Positions 1-6,488 are shown, counted from the stretch's first letter. The stretch: DNA of 12,271 bases from Candidatus Bathyarchaeota archaeon (GCA_030602965.1 JAUVYS010000023.1:1-12271), one strand, 5' to 3'. Notes: generated by a model not told the origin, from the sequence alone. Numbers and translations are program-made.

Positions 1-75
1 CATGAAGGTGTTCCGACAGCGAAATGTGAATACTGTGGAAGAAGCTTCCAAGTCACGGAGGACCCAACCTGGTGA
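1..75 (+). CDS. C-terminal end of a zinc-ribbon protein (partial)
   Basis: Frame 1 is open from the window edge to TGA at 73-75 and encodes 24 residues ending KCEYCGRSFQVTEDPTW. The CxxCG knuckle looks like one half of a zinc ribbon; the partner cysteines would lie outside the window. The stop overlaps the GTG start of the next gene by four bases (GTGA, 72-75), so the two are probably translationally coupled and share an operon with the downstream membrane protein and radical SAM gene. The function of the whole protein cannot be told from this fragment. Confidence 0.6.
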   Translation, partial: HEGVPTAKCEYCGRSFQVTEDPTW

Positions 76-1658
76 CAAAAAAACAGGTAATATTCTTCTC
101 CCTTTTTTTACTGGTTTCTTCTCTGATTTTTTCTAATTACGGATTAAAAATACATACCCAAGACATTCAGTATCACGTTGATAAGGAGTGGGCTAAAATT
201 TGGGTAAACACCAATGATGGATCAATAGACTTGTTTTATGACATCACAATATCATGTGATCAAGGGAGCTTCAGCACAATTACAATAGGGATGCCAAATC
301 GTTATTTTAATGTTGGTTGGGTCAGAGATCAGCTTGGTAGTAGCCTTAATTATGAGGACATTAGTTCCGAAGATTATAGTGGTATTAAGGTCTTTCTTGA
401 TCAGTCTGTTTTTTCTGGTGAAGACGCCACAGTAACTCTTCTTGTAAGGGTTGATGAGATGGTTTGGGAGCACAATGAAACCTATGTCGGTTTAGCTTTC
501 ATACCAACATGGTGGGATGCTCAAATAACTGATTTGAGAGTGACAATTGTTTTACCGGAAGGTGTGAAAGAAAATGAGTTTGGATGTAAACCTGATCCAT
601 GTGATAATTACTTTTTTGATCCCTCTGAGGAAAATAAACTTGTACTTTATTGGGAACGTTATAACCTTTCACCGAATACAAAGATAGAGTTTGGCGCATC
701 GTTTCCCAAGGAATATGTTACATTCTATAATATTGAAGAAGCTTTTCCATTCTGGATCTTGATTGTGGTTATAGGATCAATATTTCTCATAGTTTTGATT
801 GTTGTATTTTTTGTAATAAGACGCAGAAGATTTCCATACGAGAAGCCAAAGCTTAGTGTTGAAGCACTTGGTCCAAGAAGAGGACTTACAGCTGTTGAAG
901 CTGGCATGGTATTAGATTTGAAGCCAATGAAGATTTTAACTATGATGCTCTTTGGTGTTCTCCTTAAAAAAGCTGTTTGGGTTGAAACAGTTAAACCCAG
1001 ATTCAAACTCAGAGTATTCAGAGAGAACAAGCCAGAGTTACGTTCATATGAGAAAGAATTTGTAAAAGCAATAAAACCTGGAGGTCTTCTTGATGAAAGA
1101 AAACTCGCCAAAACATTCGCAAACTTGAGAAATGAAGTTGATGTAAAGTTACGAGGTTACAGCAGGCAAGACACAGTAAATTACTACAAATCGATTGTTG
1201 AGAAAGCATGGAACCAAGTGACGCAAGCAGATACTCCTCAACTGAAAGCTGGGAATTTTGATGAGAATCTCCTTTGGCTCATCTCAGATGAAGATTATGA
1301 GGAGAAGATCAAAAGTGTCTTTGATCCAACATCCACAATTCTTCTTAGACCCAGTTGGCACTGGTATTGGTATGGTTGGCATTTCCCAACCCATCCAGGT
1401 TCAAAGACAACAGATATAGATGTTATGCCTGCTGTTGAGTTTGCGGATTCCGTTGTATCGATGTTTGAACAGACTTCCAGTCGTTTAGTTGCAGACATAG
1501 ATAAATTTGTGAATAAACTGATTCCACAACAAACAAGGCAGACAGCAAAACCGATTCATCACAGAGCAACATGTGCTTGTGCTTGCGCTTCTTGTGCATG
1601 TGCATGTGCATGTGTCTCATGTGCGTGTGCTTGTGCAGGTGGAGGGGTGGGTAGATGA
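72..1658 (+). CDS. DUF2207-like membrane protein with Cys-Ala tail (possible radical SAM substrate)
   Basis: The 528-residue protein has a signal peptide or N-terminal helix at about 6-22, a beta-rich ectodomain at about 23-225, one membrane helix at about 227-249 followed by RRRR (cytoplasmic side by the positive-inside rule), and a cytoplasmic half. Residues 270-305 (GLTAVEAGMVLD and following) resemble the winged-helix-like part of DUF2207 proteins. Residues 429-438 are strikingly aromatic (WHWYWYGWHF). The last 28 residues hold ten cysteines, at 501, 503, 505, 508, 510, 512, 514, 517, 519 and 521, then GGGVGR. The GTG start is chosen because GGAGG lies at 57-61 and the start overlaps the upstream stop. 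It is coupled by an ATGA overlap to a radical SAM/SPASM gene. I infer that its tail is modified by that enzyme; a metal-binding tail, as in metallothioneins, is the main alternative. DUF2207 membership is judged by layout and local similarity, not by a search. Confidence 0.8.
   Translation: MTKKQVIFFSLFLLVSSLIFSNYGLKIHTQDIQYHVDKEWAKIWVNTNDGSIDLFYDITISCDQGSFSTITIGMPNRYFNVGWVRDQLGSSLNYEDISSEDYSGIKVFLDQSVFSGEDATVTLLVRVDEMVWEHNETYVGLAFIPTWWDAQITDLRVTIVLPEGVKENEFGCKPDPCDNYFFDPSEENKLVLYWERYNLSPNTKIEFGASFPKEYVTFYNIEEAFPFWILIVVIGSIFLIVLIVVFFVIRRRRFPYEKPKLSVEALGPRRGLTAVEAGMVLDLKPMKILTMMLFGVLLKKAVWVETVKPRFKLRVFRENKPELRSYEKEFVKAIKPGGLLDERKLAKTFANLRNEVDVKLRGYSRQDTVNYYKSIVEKAWNQVTQADTPQLKAGNFDENLLWLISDEDYEEKIKSVFDPTSTILLRPSWHWYWYGWHFPTHPGSKTTDIDVMPAVEFADSVVSMFEQTSSRLVADIDKFVNKLIPQQTRQTAKPIHHRATCACACASCACACACVSCACACAGGGVGR
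1572..1634 (+). repeat. Cys-Ala dipeptide repeat, cysteines grouped 3-4-3
   Basis: This stretch encodes residues 501-521 of the membrane protein: CACACA, then SCACACACV, then SCACACA. Three CxC-linked clusters of 3, 4 and 3 cysteines are separated by two-residue spacers (AS and VS). Alanine is written GCT, GCA and GCG and one cysteine is TGC, while a TGTGCA unit is repeated three times in the middle. Mixed codons suggest the repeat is kept at protein level and is not only a fresh slippage product. Confidence 0.85.
1641..1647 (+). promoter_or_regulatory. Ribosome binding site inside the preceding gene's glycine codons
   Basis: GGAGGGG lies 7 bases before the ATG at 1655 and is made by the codons for the GGGVGR end of the membrane protein. 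The C-terminal glycines may therefore partly reflect selection for this site, which would place translation of the radical SAM enzyme under control of its putative substrate. Confidence 0.7.
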
Positions 1659-3016
1659 GCAATAGAGAAAAACGTCAAGAAATAAAAAGAGGTGAACAGG
1701 GATTTTACCATTATAGAGGAGTAGATGAATGGACGGGTCTTAGATTACATCTTAGAATTGAGAACGATAAGAGTGGTGTCCTCGTTATAAACGCATCCAG
1801 AGTGCTCTTCCTCAACAGATCTGCAACAGAATATGCCCGCTTATTTATTGAAGGTAAAAAAGCAAAAGAGGTTGCGGAGGAAATCTCGAAAAAATTCAAC
1901 GTCGATATTAATACAGCTTTACAGGATTATGAGGATACAATCTACAAAATTACTACAATGGCAAAAACAGAGGACATATGTCCTGTCTCATATCTTGGTT
2001 TTGAAAAGTTAGAACCATTTGAGAAGAAATTATCTGCCCCTTTGAGAATGGATCTTGCTTTAACCTACAAATGTAACAATGCGTGCTTACATTGTTATGT
2101 TGAAGAAGAACGTAAAGTTGAAGAACTCACAACTGAGCAGTGGAAGAGAGTAATTGATAAACTTGGTGAGATAGGTATACCTCACATAGTGTTTACTGGT
2201 GGTGAACCCACACTAAGAGAGGATCTAGTTGAGCTGATAAGATATGCTGAATCCAAGGAGCTTGTAACAGGCTTAGTCACCAATGGAAGAAAATTGAATG
2301 ACAAAGCCTACGTTGATGAGTTGGTTAAATCTGGTCTGGATCACATCCAGATAACATTGGAATCCCACATTGAAAAGATTCATGACAAAATAACAAAGGA
2401 AAAAGGAAGCTGGAAAGAGACTGTTAAAGGAATAAAAAATGCTGTCGCAACTCCGGTATATACAATTACGAACACCACGTTGAACAAACATAATATTAAG
2501 AGTATACTTGGAACAGTAAAGTTCGTTCATAGTCTTGGGATAGAGCAGTTTGCTTGTAACGGCATCATTTATTCTGGAAAAGCCCGCAAGATTGCATCTG
2601 ACTTTGCACTTGATGAGAAGACATTGAAATCGATCTTACCAAAGATTAGAGATGAAGCAGTAAAATTTGGCATGAAGATATTATGGTACACTCCGACACA
2701 ATATTGCCTGTTGAACCCTCTTGAACTTGAATTAGGAATAAGGTTCTGCAGTGCAGCAAGAATAAACATGTGCATAGAACCAAATGGTGATGTAATACCC
2801 TGTCAAAGCTACTATACTCCGCTTGGCAACATGTTAAAGGATAAGTGGGAAAAGATCTGGAATCACCCCGTTTGTCATGAGATTCGTGAAAGAAAATATG
2901 CCCCTGAAAAATGCGATGGATGCCCAGACCTAAATGTGTGTGGAGCTGGATGCCCTCTGCAATTAAAAGATGAAAAATATCTTTGTTTAGATGCTACTTC
3001 ATCAAGTTCAATCTAG
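1655..3016 (+). CDS. Radical SAM/SPASM peptide-modifying enzyme with PqqD-like domain
   Basis: The 453-residue protein has three parts. Residues about 41-100 resemble the PqqD-like RiPP recognition element (GVLVINASRVLFLNRSATEY, then a helical segment). The radical SAM core begins at CNNACLHC with Cys140, Cys144 and Cys147 for the 4Fe-4S cluster, followed by GGEP at 182-185. The C-terminal SPASM region carries Cys365, Cys373, Cys383, Cys420, Cys423, Cys429, Cys433 and Cys444, enough for auxiliary clusters. This architecture is known from enzymes forming sulfur-to-carbon thioethers or other bonds in ribosomal peptides. The start overlaps the upstream stop by ATGA and has a strong ribosome binding site. 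The neighbouring Cys-Ala tail is the obvious candidate substrate; no other precursor-like small gene and no peptidase or exporter is seen. The reaction is inferred, not shown. Confidence 0.9.
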   Translation: MSNREKRQEIKRGEQGFYHYRGVDEWTGLRLHLRIENDKSGVLVINASRVLFLNRSATEYARLFIEGKKAKEVAEEISKKFNVDINTALQDYEDTIYKITTMAKTEDICPVSYLGFEKLEPFEKKLSAPLRMDLALTYKCNNACLHCYVEEERKVEELTTEQWKRVIDKLGEIGIPHIVFTGGEPTLREDLVELIRYAESKELVTGLVTNGRKLNDKAYVDELVKSGLDHIQITLESHIEKIHDKITKEKGSWKETVKGIKNAVATPVYTITNTTLNKHNIKSILGTVKFVHSLGIEQFACNGIIYSGKARKIASDFALDEKTLKSILPKIRDEAVKFGMKILWYTPTQYCLLNPLELELGIRFCSAARINMCIEPNGDVIPCQSYYTPLGNMLKDKWEKIWNHPVCHEIRERKYAPEKCDGCPDLNVCGAGCPLQLKDEKYLCLDATSSSSI

Positions 3017-3042
3017 TGAGGCTGTAACCAAATAGCTTTTAT

Positions 3043-3051
3043 TTTTTATAA
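3043..3051 (+). promoter_or_regulatory. TATA box for the CBM9/Ig surface protein gene
   Basis: TTTTTATAA is centred about 29 bases before the ATG at 3076, predicting transcription starting only a few bases before it. The mRNA would be almost leaderless, which fits the absence of a ribosome binding site. Confidence 0.55.
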
Positions 3052-3075
3052 CATCTCATATCTATTTGAATAAAA

Positions 3076-4314
3076 ATGAAGAAAAGAGTCAAGTTAACCA
3101 TTCTTCTATTCGCCATAATCTGTCTAAGTTATGCATTGCAACCTTGGAGAGTTATTCCTTCAGTTCAAGGATTGAATAGTGATACCATATACTCAAAATA
3201 CTCCCCTAATACACCAACCTTGAATGGCGTGATTGGTGAAGATTGGGAAAATGCCAACGTCTACGTGAGTGTCGGTGACGGTAACATCTTTGATGTCTAT
3301 TTGATGCACGATGAAGATTTCTTTTACATTGGAATCCGAGCCTCGGATCCAAGTGAAGAAGCTGGAGATATAATAAAGATTTTCTTTGAGGAAGGAGATG
3401 ATGGAGAACATGGAAGTGGATCAAGTGATTATGTATTAACCAACGATCAGGAAGACTACAAAGCCATTGACGGAGCGGGAATACGATGGGACGGCTTTTG
3501 GAGCAGCCCTTACTGGTTGATCTTTCCATCAACCGGTGATCCAGACCAAATAAACTTTGAAGTAGCCATAGACTATCACACAAATCGTTGGGAAGCTGAG
3601 TTTAAGATTCCGTTTCAAGGAGTAGAAGGTCAGAATGATAAAAGCGATCTAGCCATTAACAGAGACGATGTGATTGGAATAGTTATCAGTATACAGTATT
3701 CAGATTTGACTTATGATTACTATCCAAGCGGTGCTAACGTTTCCGATGCAACTACATGGTTGAATTTCACTTTTGATGATGAAGCACCTACCGTCAGTAA
3801 TGTTACCTACACGCCAAGTCAACCCGGACCTAGCGAGGCAGTAACAGTTACAGTAGATGTCACTGACTCTGAATCAGGCATAAATAATGTTATGTTATCT
3901 TACTCAATTAATGGCGGAGTGACATGGACAGATGTTGCCATGTCCAATACAACATCCTACTCTGGCATAATACCAAAACGAGCAGAAGACACAACTGTAC
4001 AATTCAAAGTCACAGCTACAGATAACGCGGGATTTACAACTGAATCGGAGATTTCATCTTACACAGTAAAAACATTATTGTTTGGAATAGACCCCCTGAT
4101 ATTCTATGTCATAGTAGGAGTTTTAGCAGTAGCAATAGTCGGAGCGGTAATATTCCTTATAAGAAGTAGAAAACCAGGAGCACCGCCACTGCCGCCTCCA
4201 ACACCCCTACAACCAATGCCACCTCCAACAACTTCTGCTTACTGTATAGAATGTGGAACAGTTTTAAAACCTGAAGCAGCTTTCTGTCCTAATTGTGGAA
4301 AGAAAGTGACCTAG
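3076..4314 (+). CDS. Surface protein: CBM9/DOMON-like, Ig-like, membrane helix, zinc ribbon
   Basis: The 412-residue protein has a signal peptide (about 1-32), then a beta-sandwich at about 45-232 resembling CBM9/DOMON-like domains (NGVIGEDWENA, DVYLMHDEDFFYIGIRASDP, WEAEFKIPF). An Ig-like domain follows at about 236-332 (APTVSNVTYTP to TATDNAGFTTES), then a membrane helix at about 341-363, a proline-rich linker and a zinc ribbon with Cys390, Cys393, Cys404 and Cys407. Topology puts the binding domains outside and the zinc ribbon in the cytoplasm. CBM9/DOMON domains bind sugars or haem; I see no residues that decide between them. It has its own TATA box and a T-rich terminator, so it is probably a single-gene unit. 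The exact ligand is unknown. Confidence 0.8.
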   Translation: MKKRVKLTILLFAIICLSYALQPWRVIPSVQGLNSDTIYSKYSPNTPTLNGVIGEDWENANVYVSVGDGNIFDVYLMHDEDFFYIGIRASDPSEEAGDIIKIFFEEGDDGEHGSGSSDYVLTNDQEDYKAIDGAGIRWDGFWSSPYWLIFPSTGDPDQINFEVAIDYHTNRWEAEFKIPFQGVEGQNDKSDLAINRDDVIGIVISIQYSDLTYDYYPSGANVSDATTWLNFTFDDEAPTVSNVTYTPSQPGPSEAVTVTVDVTDSESGINNVMLSYSINGGVTWTDVAMSNTTSYSGIIPKRAEDTTVQFKVTATDNAGFTTESEISSYTVKTLLFGIDPLIFYVIVGVLAVAIVGAVIFLIRSRKPGAPPLPPPTPLQPMPPPTTSAYCIECGTVLKPEAAFCPNCGKKVT

Positions 4315-4316
4315 AC

Positions 4317-4334
4317 TCCCCTTTTTTCTCTTTT
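4317..4334 (+). terminator. T-rich archaeal terminator
   Basis: CCC followed by T6, CTC and T4 lies directly after the stop of the surface protein gene. There is no stable hairpin, as is usual for archaeal terminators. Confidence 0.5.
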
Positions 4335-4451
4335 CATATCCAGAGAATTAGATTAATCTATCCTATTTTCAATTCTTCTTTGTATTTTAAATTGAAATAT
4401 ATTCAATTATAGAAAATAACAAGTAACCTTTTCGCGCGTAGGAGAGTCGAA

Positions 4452-4475
4452 CGAGTACTTTGACGTGTATACTCG
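4452..4475. promoter_or_regulatory. Inverted repeat before the ECF S-component gene
   Basis: CGAGTA (4452-4457) is the exact complement of TACTCG (4470-4475), with 12 bases between. A wider imperfect pair, AGTACTTT and AAAGTATT, overlaps it. It lies just upstream of AT-rich ATTAATT repeats (4481-4500) that may include the TATA element. It could be an operator or an RNA hairpin. It does not resemble a cobalamin riboswitch that I can recognise. Confidence 0.3.
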
Positions 4476-4504
4476 AAAGTATTATTAATTATTAATTATT
4501 CTAT

Positions 4505-5089
4505 TTGAATGGACGTAGGATGTTTAACCTACCTAGAGATTTCGCGACTCGAAACGTCAGTTTAATCATCATCCTCACAGCAGTCTGTGTTGCCGGAAAT
4601 TATGCTTTCGCAGGGTTGTTAAACATTAACATTATGGACATCATCGTCTTCACTGCGGGATTTGTCTTTGGACCACTCGTAGGAGCATCAATTGGAGCAC
4701 TATCCTGGATGATCTATGGCATCATTAATCCCTTCGGCTTTAACTTACCTATCTGGCTAGCAACAATGTTAGGCGAAACTGTGTTTGGAATAGTAGGAGG
4801 ATGGAGAGGAAAGAGCACTAATAATAATATTGAAAAAAAAATCTTTAAATTCAACATTGAAATGGCTCTTTTAGGCCTTATACTGACCATGATCTACGAT
4901 TTATTTACAAACATTATTTTTGCTTTCTCATTCGGAGCATCCGTAACCTACGCAATAGTTACCGGTTGGCTCATACCCCCGTGGTTTGGCATCTTACATG
5001 AAGCAAGCAACACTCTGCTCTTCTTTTTCGCAGTCCATCCACTGATCAAAGCAATAAAAAGAGCCAAGGGAGGTGAACATAGTGAGTGA
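4505..5089 (+). CDS. ECF transporter S component (substrate-binding membrane subunit)
   Basis: The 194-residue protein is very hydrophobic, with about six helices (near 17-36, 44-62, 63-75, 83-100, 118-140 and 146-185). The stretches DIIVFTAGFVFGPLVGASIG and SWMIYGIINPFG are typical of S components of energy-coupling-factor transporters. The first helix carries AxxxA (Ala26/Ala30), like the motif that docks S components to the T subunit. The start is uncertain: TTG at 4505 opens the frame, while ATG at 4520 is an alternative and neither has a good ribosome binding site. The next gene overlaps by 8 bases and encodes a DUF4430 protein, so corrinoid import is a reasonable guess. No ATPase or T subunit is in the window; these would have to be shared and encoded elsewhere. 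Confidence 0.75.
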   Translation: MNGRRMFNLPRDFATRNVSLIIILTAVCVAGNYAFAGLLNINIMDIIVFTAGFVFGPLVGASIGALSWMIYGIINPFGFNLPIWLATMLGETVFGIVGGWRGKSTNNNIEKKIFKFNIEMALLGLILTMIYDLFTNIIFAFSFGASVTYAIVTGWLIPPWFGILHEASNTLLFFFAVHPLIKAIKRAKGGEHSE

Positions 5090-5534
5090 AAGCAATAGAA
5101 TTTGGAAGTTAATTGCAGTAACTTTAGCATTCTCCACAATCATAACAACAGCCATGACTTTATACTACAATCAAGAACTTACATCATTTCAACATGAATA
5201 TTCATCTCTTCAAGAGGACTGTGAAGGAAAGACAATACGTGTCTCAGTGATTATCGATTATAAAAATGGGACAACTGAAACTTTTGACAACATCGAATTA
5301 CTTGCAAATGCAAGCGTACTCAAGGCTTTGATAGAGATGGCAAAAGTAGAAGCAACCTGGTGGCCTAGCTTCAACGCATACCTAGTCGATGCAATAAACG
5401 GAGTGGCAAGCAACGCCAATAACAATGGAAGATTTTGGGAATACTGGGTAAACGATGAGATTGGGCTCGTATCTGCTGATCAATATTTACTTCAAGATGG
5501 TGATCAAATAACTTGGAACTACCAACAATGGTAA
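5082..5534 (+). CDS. Membrane-anchored DUF4430 (transcobalamin-like) protein
   Basis: I place the start at GTG 5082 because GGGAGGTG (5068-5075) sits 6 bases before it; a GTG at 5073 lies inside that site. The protein of about 150 residues has one N-terminal helix, a short helical linker, then a DUF4430 domain: TIRVSVIIDYKNGT, a helix with VLKALIEMAKVEATWW, then NGVASNANNNGRFWEYWVND and the final DGDQITWNYQQW. This matches the C-terminal domain of transcobalamin-type corrinoid binders. No lipobox cysteine is seen, so anchoring is by the N-terminal helix, with the domain outside. It overlaps the S-component gene by 8 bases and may capture the ligand for it. Corrinoid specificity is inferred from the family. 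Confidence 0.8.
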   Translation: MSESNRIWKLIAVTLAFSTIITTAMTLYYNQELTSFQHEYSSLQEDCEGKTIRVSVIIDYKNGTTETFDNIELLANASVLKALIEMAKVEATWWPSFNAYLVDAINGVASNANNNGRFWEYWVNDEIGLVSADQYLLQDGDQITWNYQQW

Positions 5535-5769
5535 TTAGATATATCGATCAATCTAAGGTGCGCACACAGGTAATGATTGAGCATTTGAATAATCACCAAT
5601 ATTTGGAATATTCGATCAATACTCAATATTATTAGCCATCTAACTCTTTCCTACTCAAAACACATTTAACTCTAATTAATTGAAGATTTTGATTGTTACC
5701 AAAAACTCTATGTCTAAGCTTTTAGAAACTATCTCAATGTGATAATTTATACATCCCACAAACCCCCAT

Positions 5770-5778
5770 TTTTTATAC
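5770..5778 (+). promoter_or_regulatory. TATA box for the HNH gene
   Basis: TTTTTATAC lies about 42 bases before ATG 5816. It predicts transcription from near 5799, downstream of the first possible ATG (5789), which supports the later start. Confidence 0.5.
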
Positions 5779-5802
5779 ATCTAATAAGATGAATTTAAGA
5801 TT

Positions 5803-5807
5803 GGAGG
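5803..5807 (+). promoter_or_regulatory. Ribosome binding site deciding the HNH start
   Basis: GGAGG ends 8 bases before ATG 5816, an ordinary spacing. It lies inside the frame of the longer ATG 5789 version. Confidence 0.65.
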
Positions 5808-5815
5808 AAAACAAC

Positions 5816-6058
5816 ATGATGCCTTTTTCAGATGAAATAATAAATAGAGCTTGGCAAAGAGCACTAAGTAGATGTGAGTGTACACGCCAAACACACAGTC
5901 ATCTATACATTCGATGCGATAACAAACTTGTTTGGGAAAACCGTGGTAGAGAAGGACAAGGAGCTTGGGAAGCTCATCACAGAACTGAAACTGGAGGAGA
6001 CCCATATTCAAACTGCGAAATTTTATGCTGGATTTGTCATAAAAAAACCCTCCAGTAA
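5816..6058 (+). CDS. Small stand-alone HNH-nuclease-like protein
   Basis: The 80-residue protein is almost only an HNH fold. It has RCECTRQTHSH (Cys20, Cys22), YIRC (Cys34), AWEAHH (His54, His55), SNCEILCWICHKKT (Asn66, Cys71, Cys74, His75). The His-His, Asn and CxxCH elements are those of a beta-beta-alpha metal nuclease, and the extra cysteines would bind structural zinc. No partner domain or neighbouring methylase is present, so it is not clearly part of a restriction system. An ATG at 5789 would add nine residues, but the TATA box and the GGAGG at 5803-5807 favour 5816. A single-gene unit is likely, with T7 right after the stop. Target unknown. Confidence 0.75.
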   Translation: MMPFSDEIINRAWQRALSRCECTRQTHSHLYIRCDNKLVWENRGREGQGAWEAHHRTETGGDPYSNCEILCWICHKKTLQ

Positions 6059-6061
6059 CCC

Positions 6062-6068
6062 TTTTTTT
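6062..6068 (+). terminator. T7 run after the HNH gene
   Basis: Seven thymines follow the HNH stop by three bases, as expected for an archaeal terminator. Confidence 0.5.
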
Positions 6069-6090
6069 AAGTGATAGAGATTTATTTTCT

Positions 6091-6144
6091 GGTCTCCCCC
6101 CGACTACCATACGGTGCTATGTGGTTACCACACCCTCTTTTTTT
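6091..6144 (+). other. GC-rich island with hairpin and T7
   Basis: A G+C-rich stretch in AT-rich surroundings begins GGTCTCCCCCC and contains TGTGG-TTA-CCACA (6120-6132), a 5-base-pair hairpin, followed by CCCTC and T7 (6138-6144). It lies between the ends of two converging genes. It could be a second terminator or the end of a small RNA. I cannot match it to a known RNA family. Confidence 0.3.
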
Positions 6145-6170
6145 AATGCACCTGCTTACACAGGTTATTA

Positions 6171-6317
6171 TTATCGAAATCTTACTTTTTCTTTTTTAGG
6201 AGTACTTGTTCTCCCTTTTCCAGTCCAAGTAAATCCACATACTTTACATTTCTTGGGAATCGAATCAAAGTCTATTTTCTTTGATTTACATTGAGGGCAA
6301 TTCTTCTTTCTTCCCAT
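6171..6317 (-). CDS. 48-residue zinc-ribbon protein
   Basis: The minus strand encodes a 48-residue basic protein from ATG (6317-6315) to TAA (6173-6171). It starts MGRKKNCPQCKSKKIDFD, followed by PKKCKVCGFTWTGKG and a basic tail. CPQC and CKVCG, about 14 residues apart, make a compact zinc ribbon of the kind found in archaeal transcription and small nucleic-acid-binding proteins. The start has only a weak G-rich stretch (GGATGG) before it. Just after the stop is a short inverted repeat, ACCTG and CAGGT (6150-6165). It converges on the HNH gene and diverges from the aquaporin gene. It is short, but the regular two-knuckle spacing argues against a chance frame. Confidence 0.65.
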   Translation of the reverse strand: MGRKKNCPQCKSKKIDFDSIPKKCKVCGFTWTGKGRTSTPKKEKVRFR

Positions 6318-6351
6318 TCTTCCATCCTTCTCCAATATAGGAAAGAACAAT

Positions 6352-6364
6352 CTGTATAGTACAG
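6352..6364. promoter_or_regulatory. Perfect palindrome CTGTA-TAG-TACAG (candidate operator)
   Basis: Two 5-base arms surround a 3-base centre, in the 171-base spacer between the divergent zinc-ribbon (-) and aquaporin (+) genes. It is the size of a dimeric regulator site. No regulator gene is adjacent. Confidence 0.3.
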
Positions 6365-6426
6365 CTTAATAATAAACTTCCATCGTTAAAAGTTTGTATA
6401 AACATCCCAAAATTAGGTTTCTAAGC

Positions 6427-6435
6427 TTTTATATA
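6427..6435 (+). promoter_or_regulatory. TATA box for the aquaporin-family gene
   Basis: TTTTATATA lies about 58 bases before ATG 6489, predicting transcription from near 6456 and a leader of about 33 bases. Confidence 0.55.
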
Positions 6436-6488
6436 CTCAATTTAAACTAAAGTTTACATAAATTGAAATCACGTGAAGTGGTATAATT

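Noticed and set aside
1423..1662. Minus-strand frame rich in His-Met and Lys opposite the Cys-Ala tail
   Set aside because: It is the shadow of the TGTGCA-type repeat in the real plus-strand gene; no ribosome binding site or promoter, and both flanking plus-strand genes are clear.
5535..5650. Repeated TCGATCAAT and AATATT words after the DUF4430 gene as a repeat array
   Set aside because: Only two copies of TCGATCAAT, irregularly spaced; AATATT is common in AT-rich DNA. Not a CRISPR or an insertion-site signal.
5874..6074. Alternative plus-strand frame of 66 codons overlapping the HNH gene
   Set aside because: The overlapping frame carries the full set of HNH metal and catalytic residues with a proper ribosome binding site; this one has neither.
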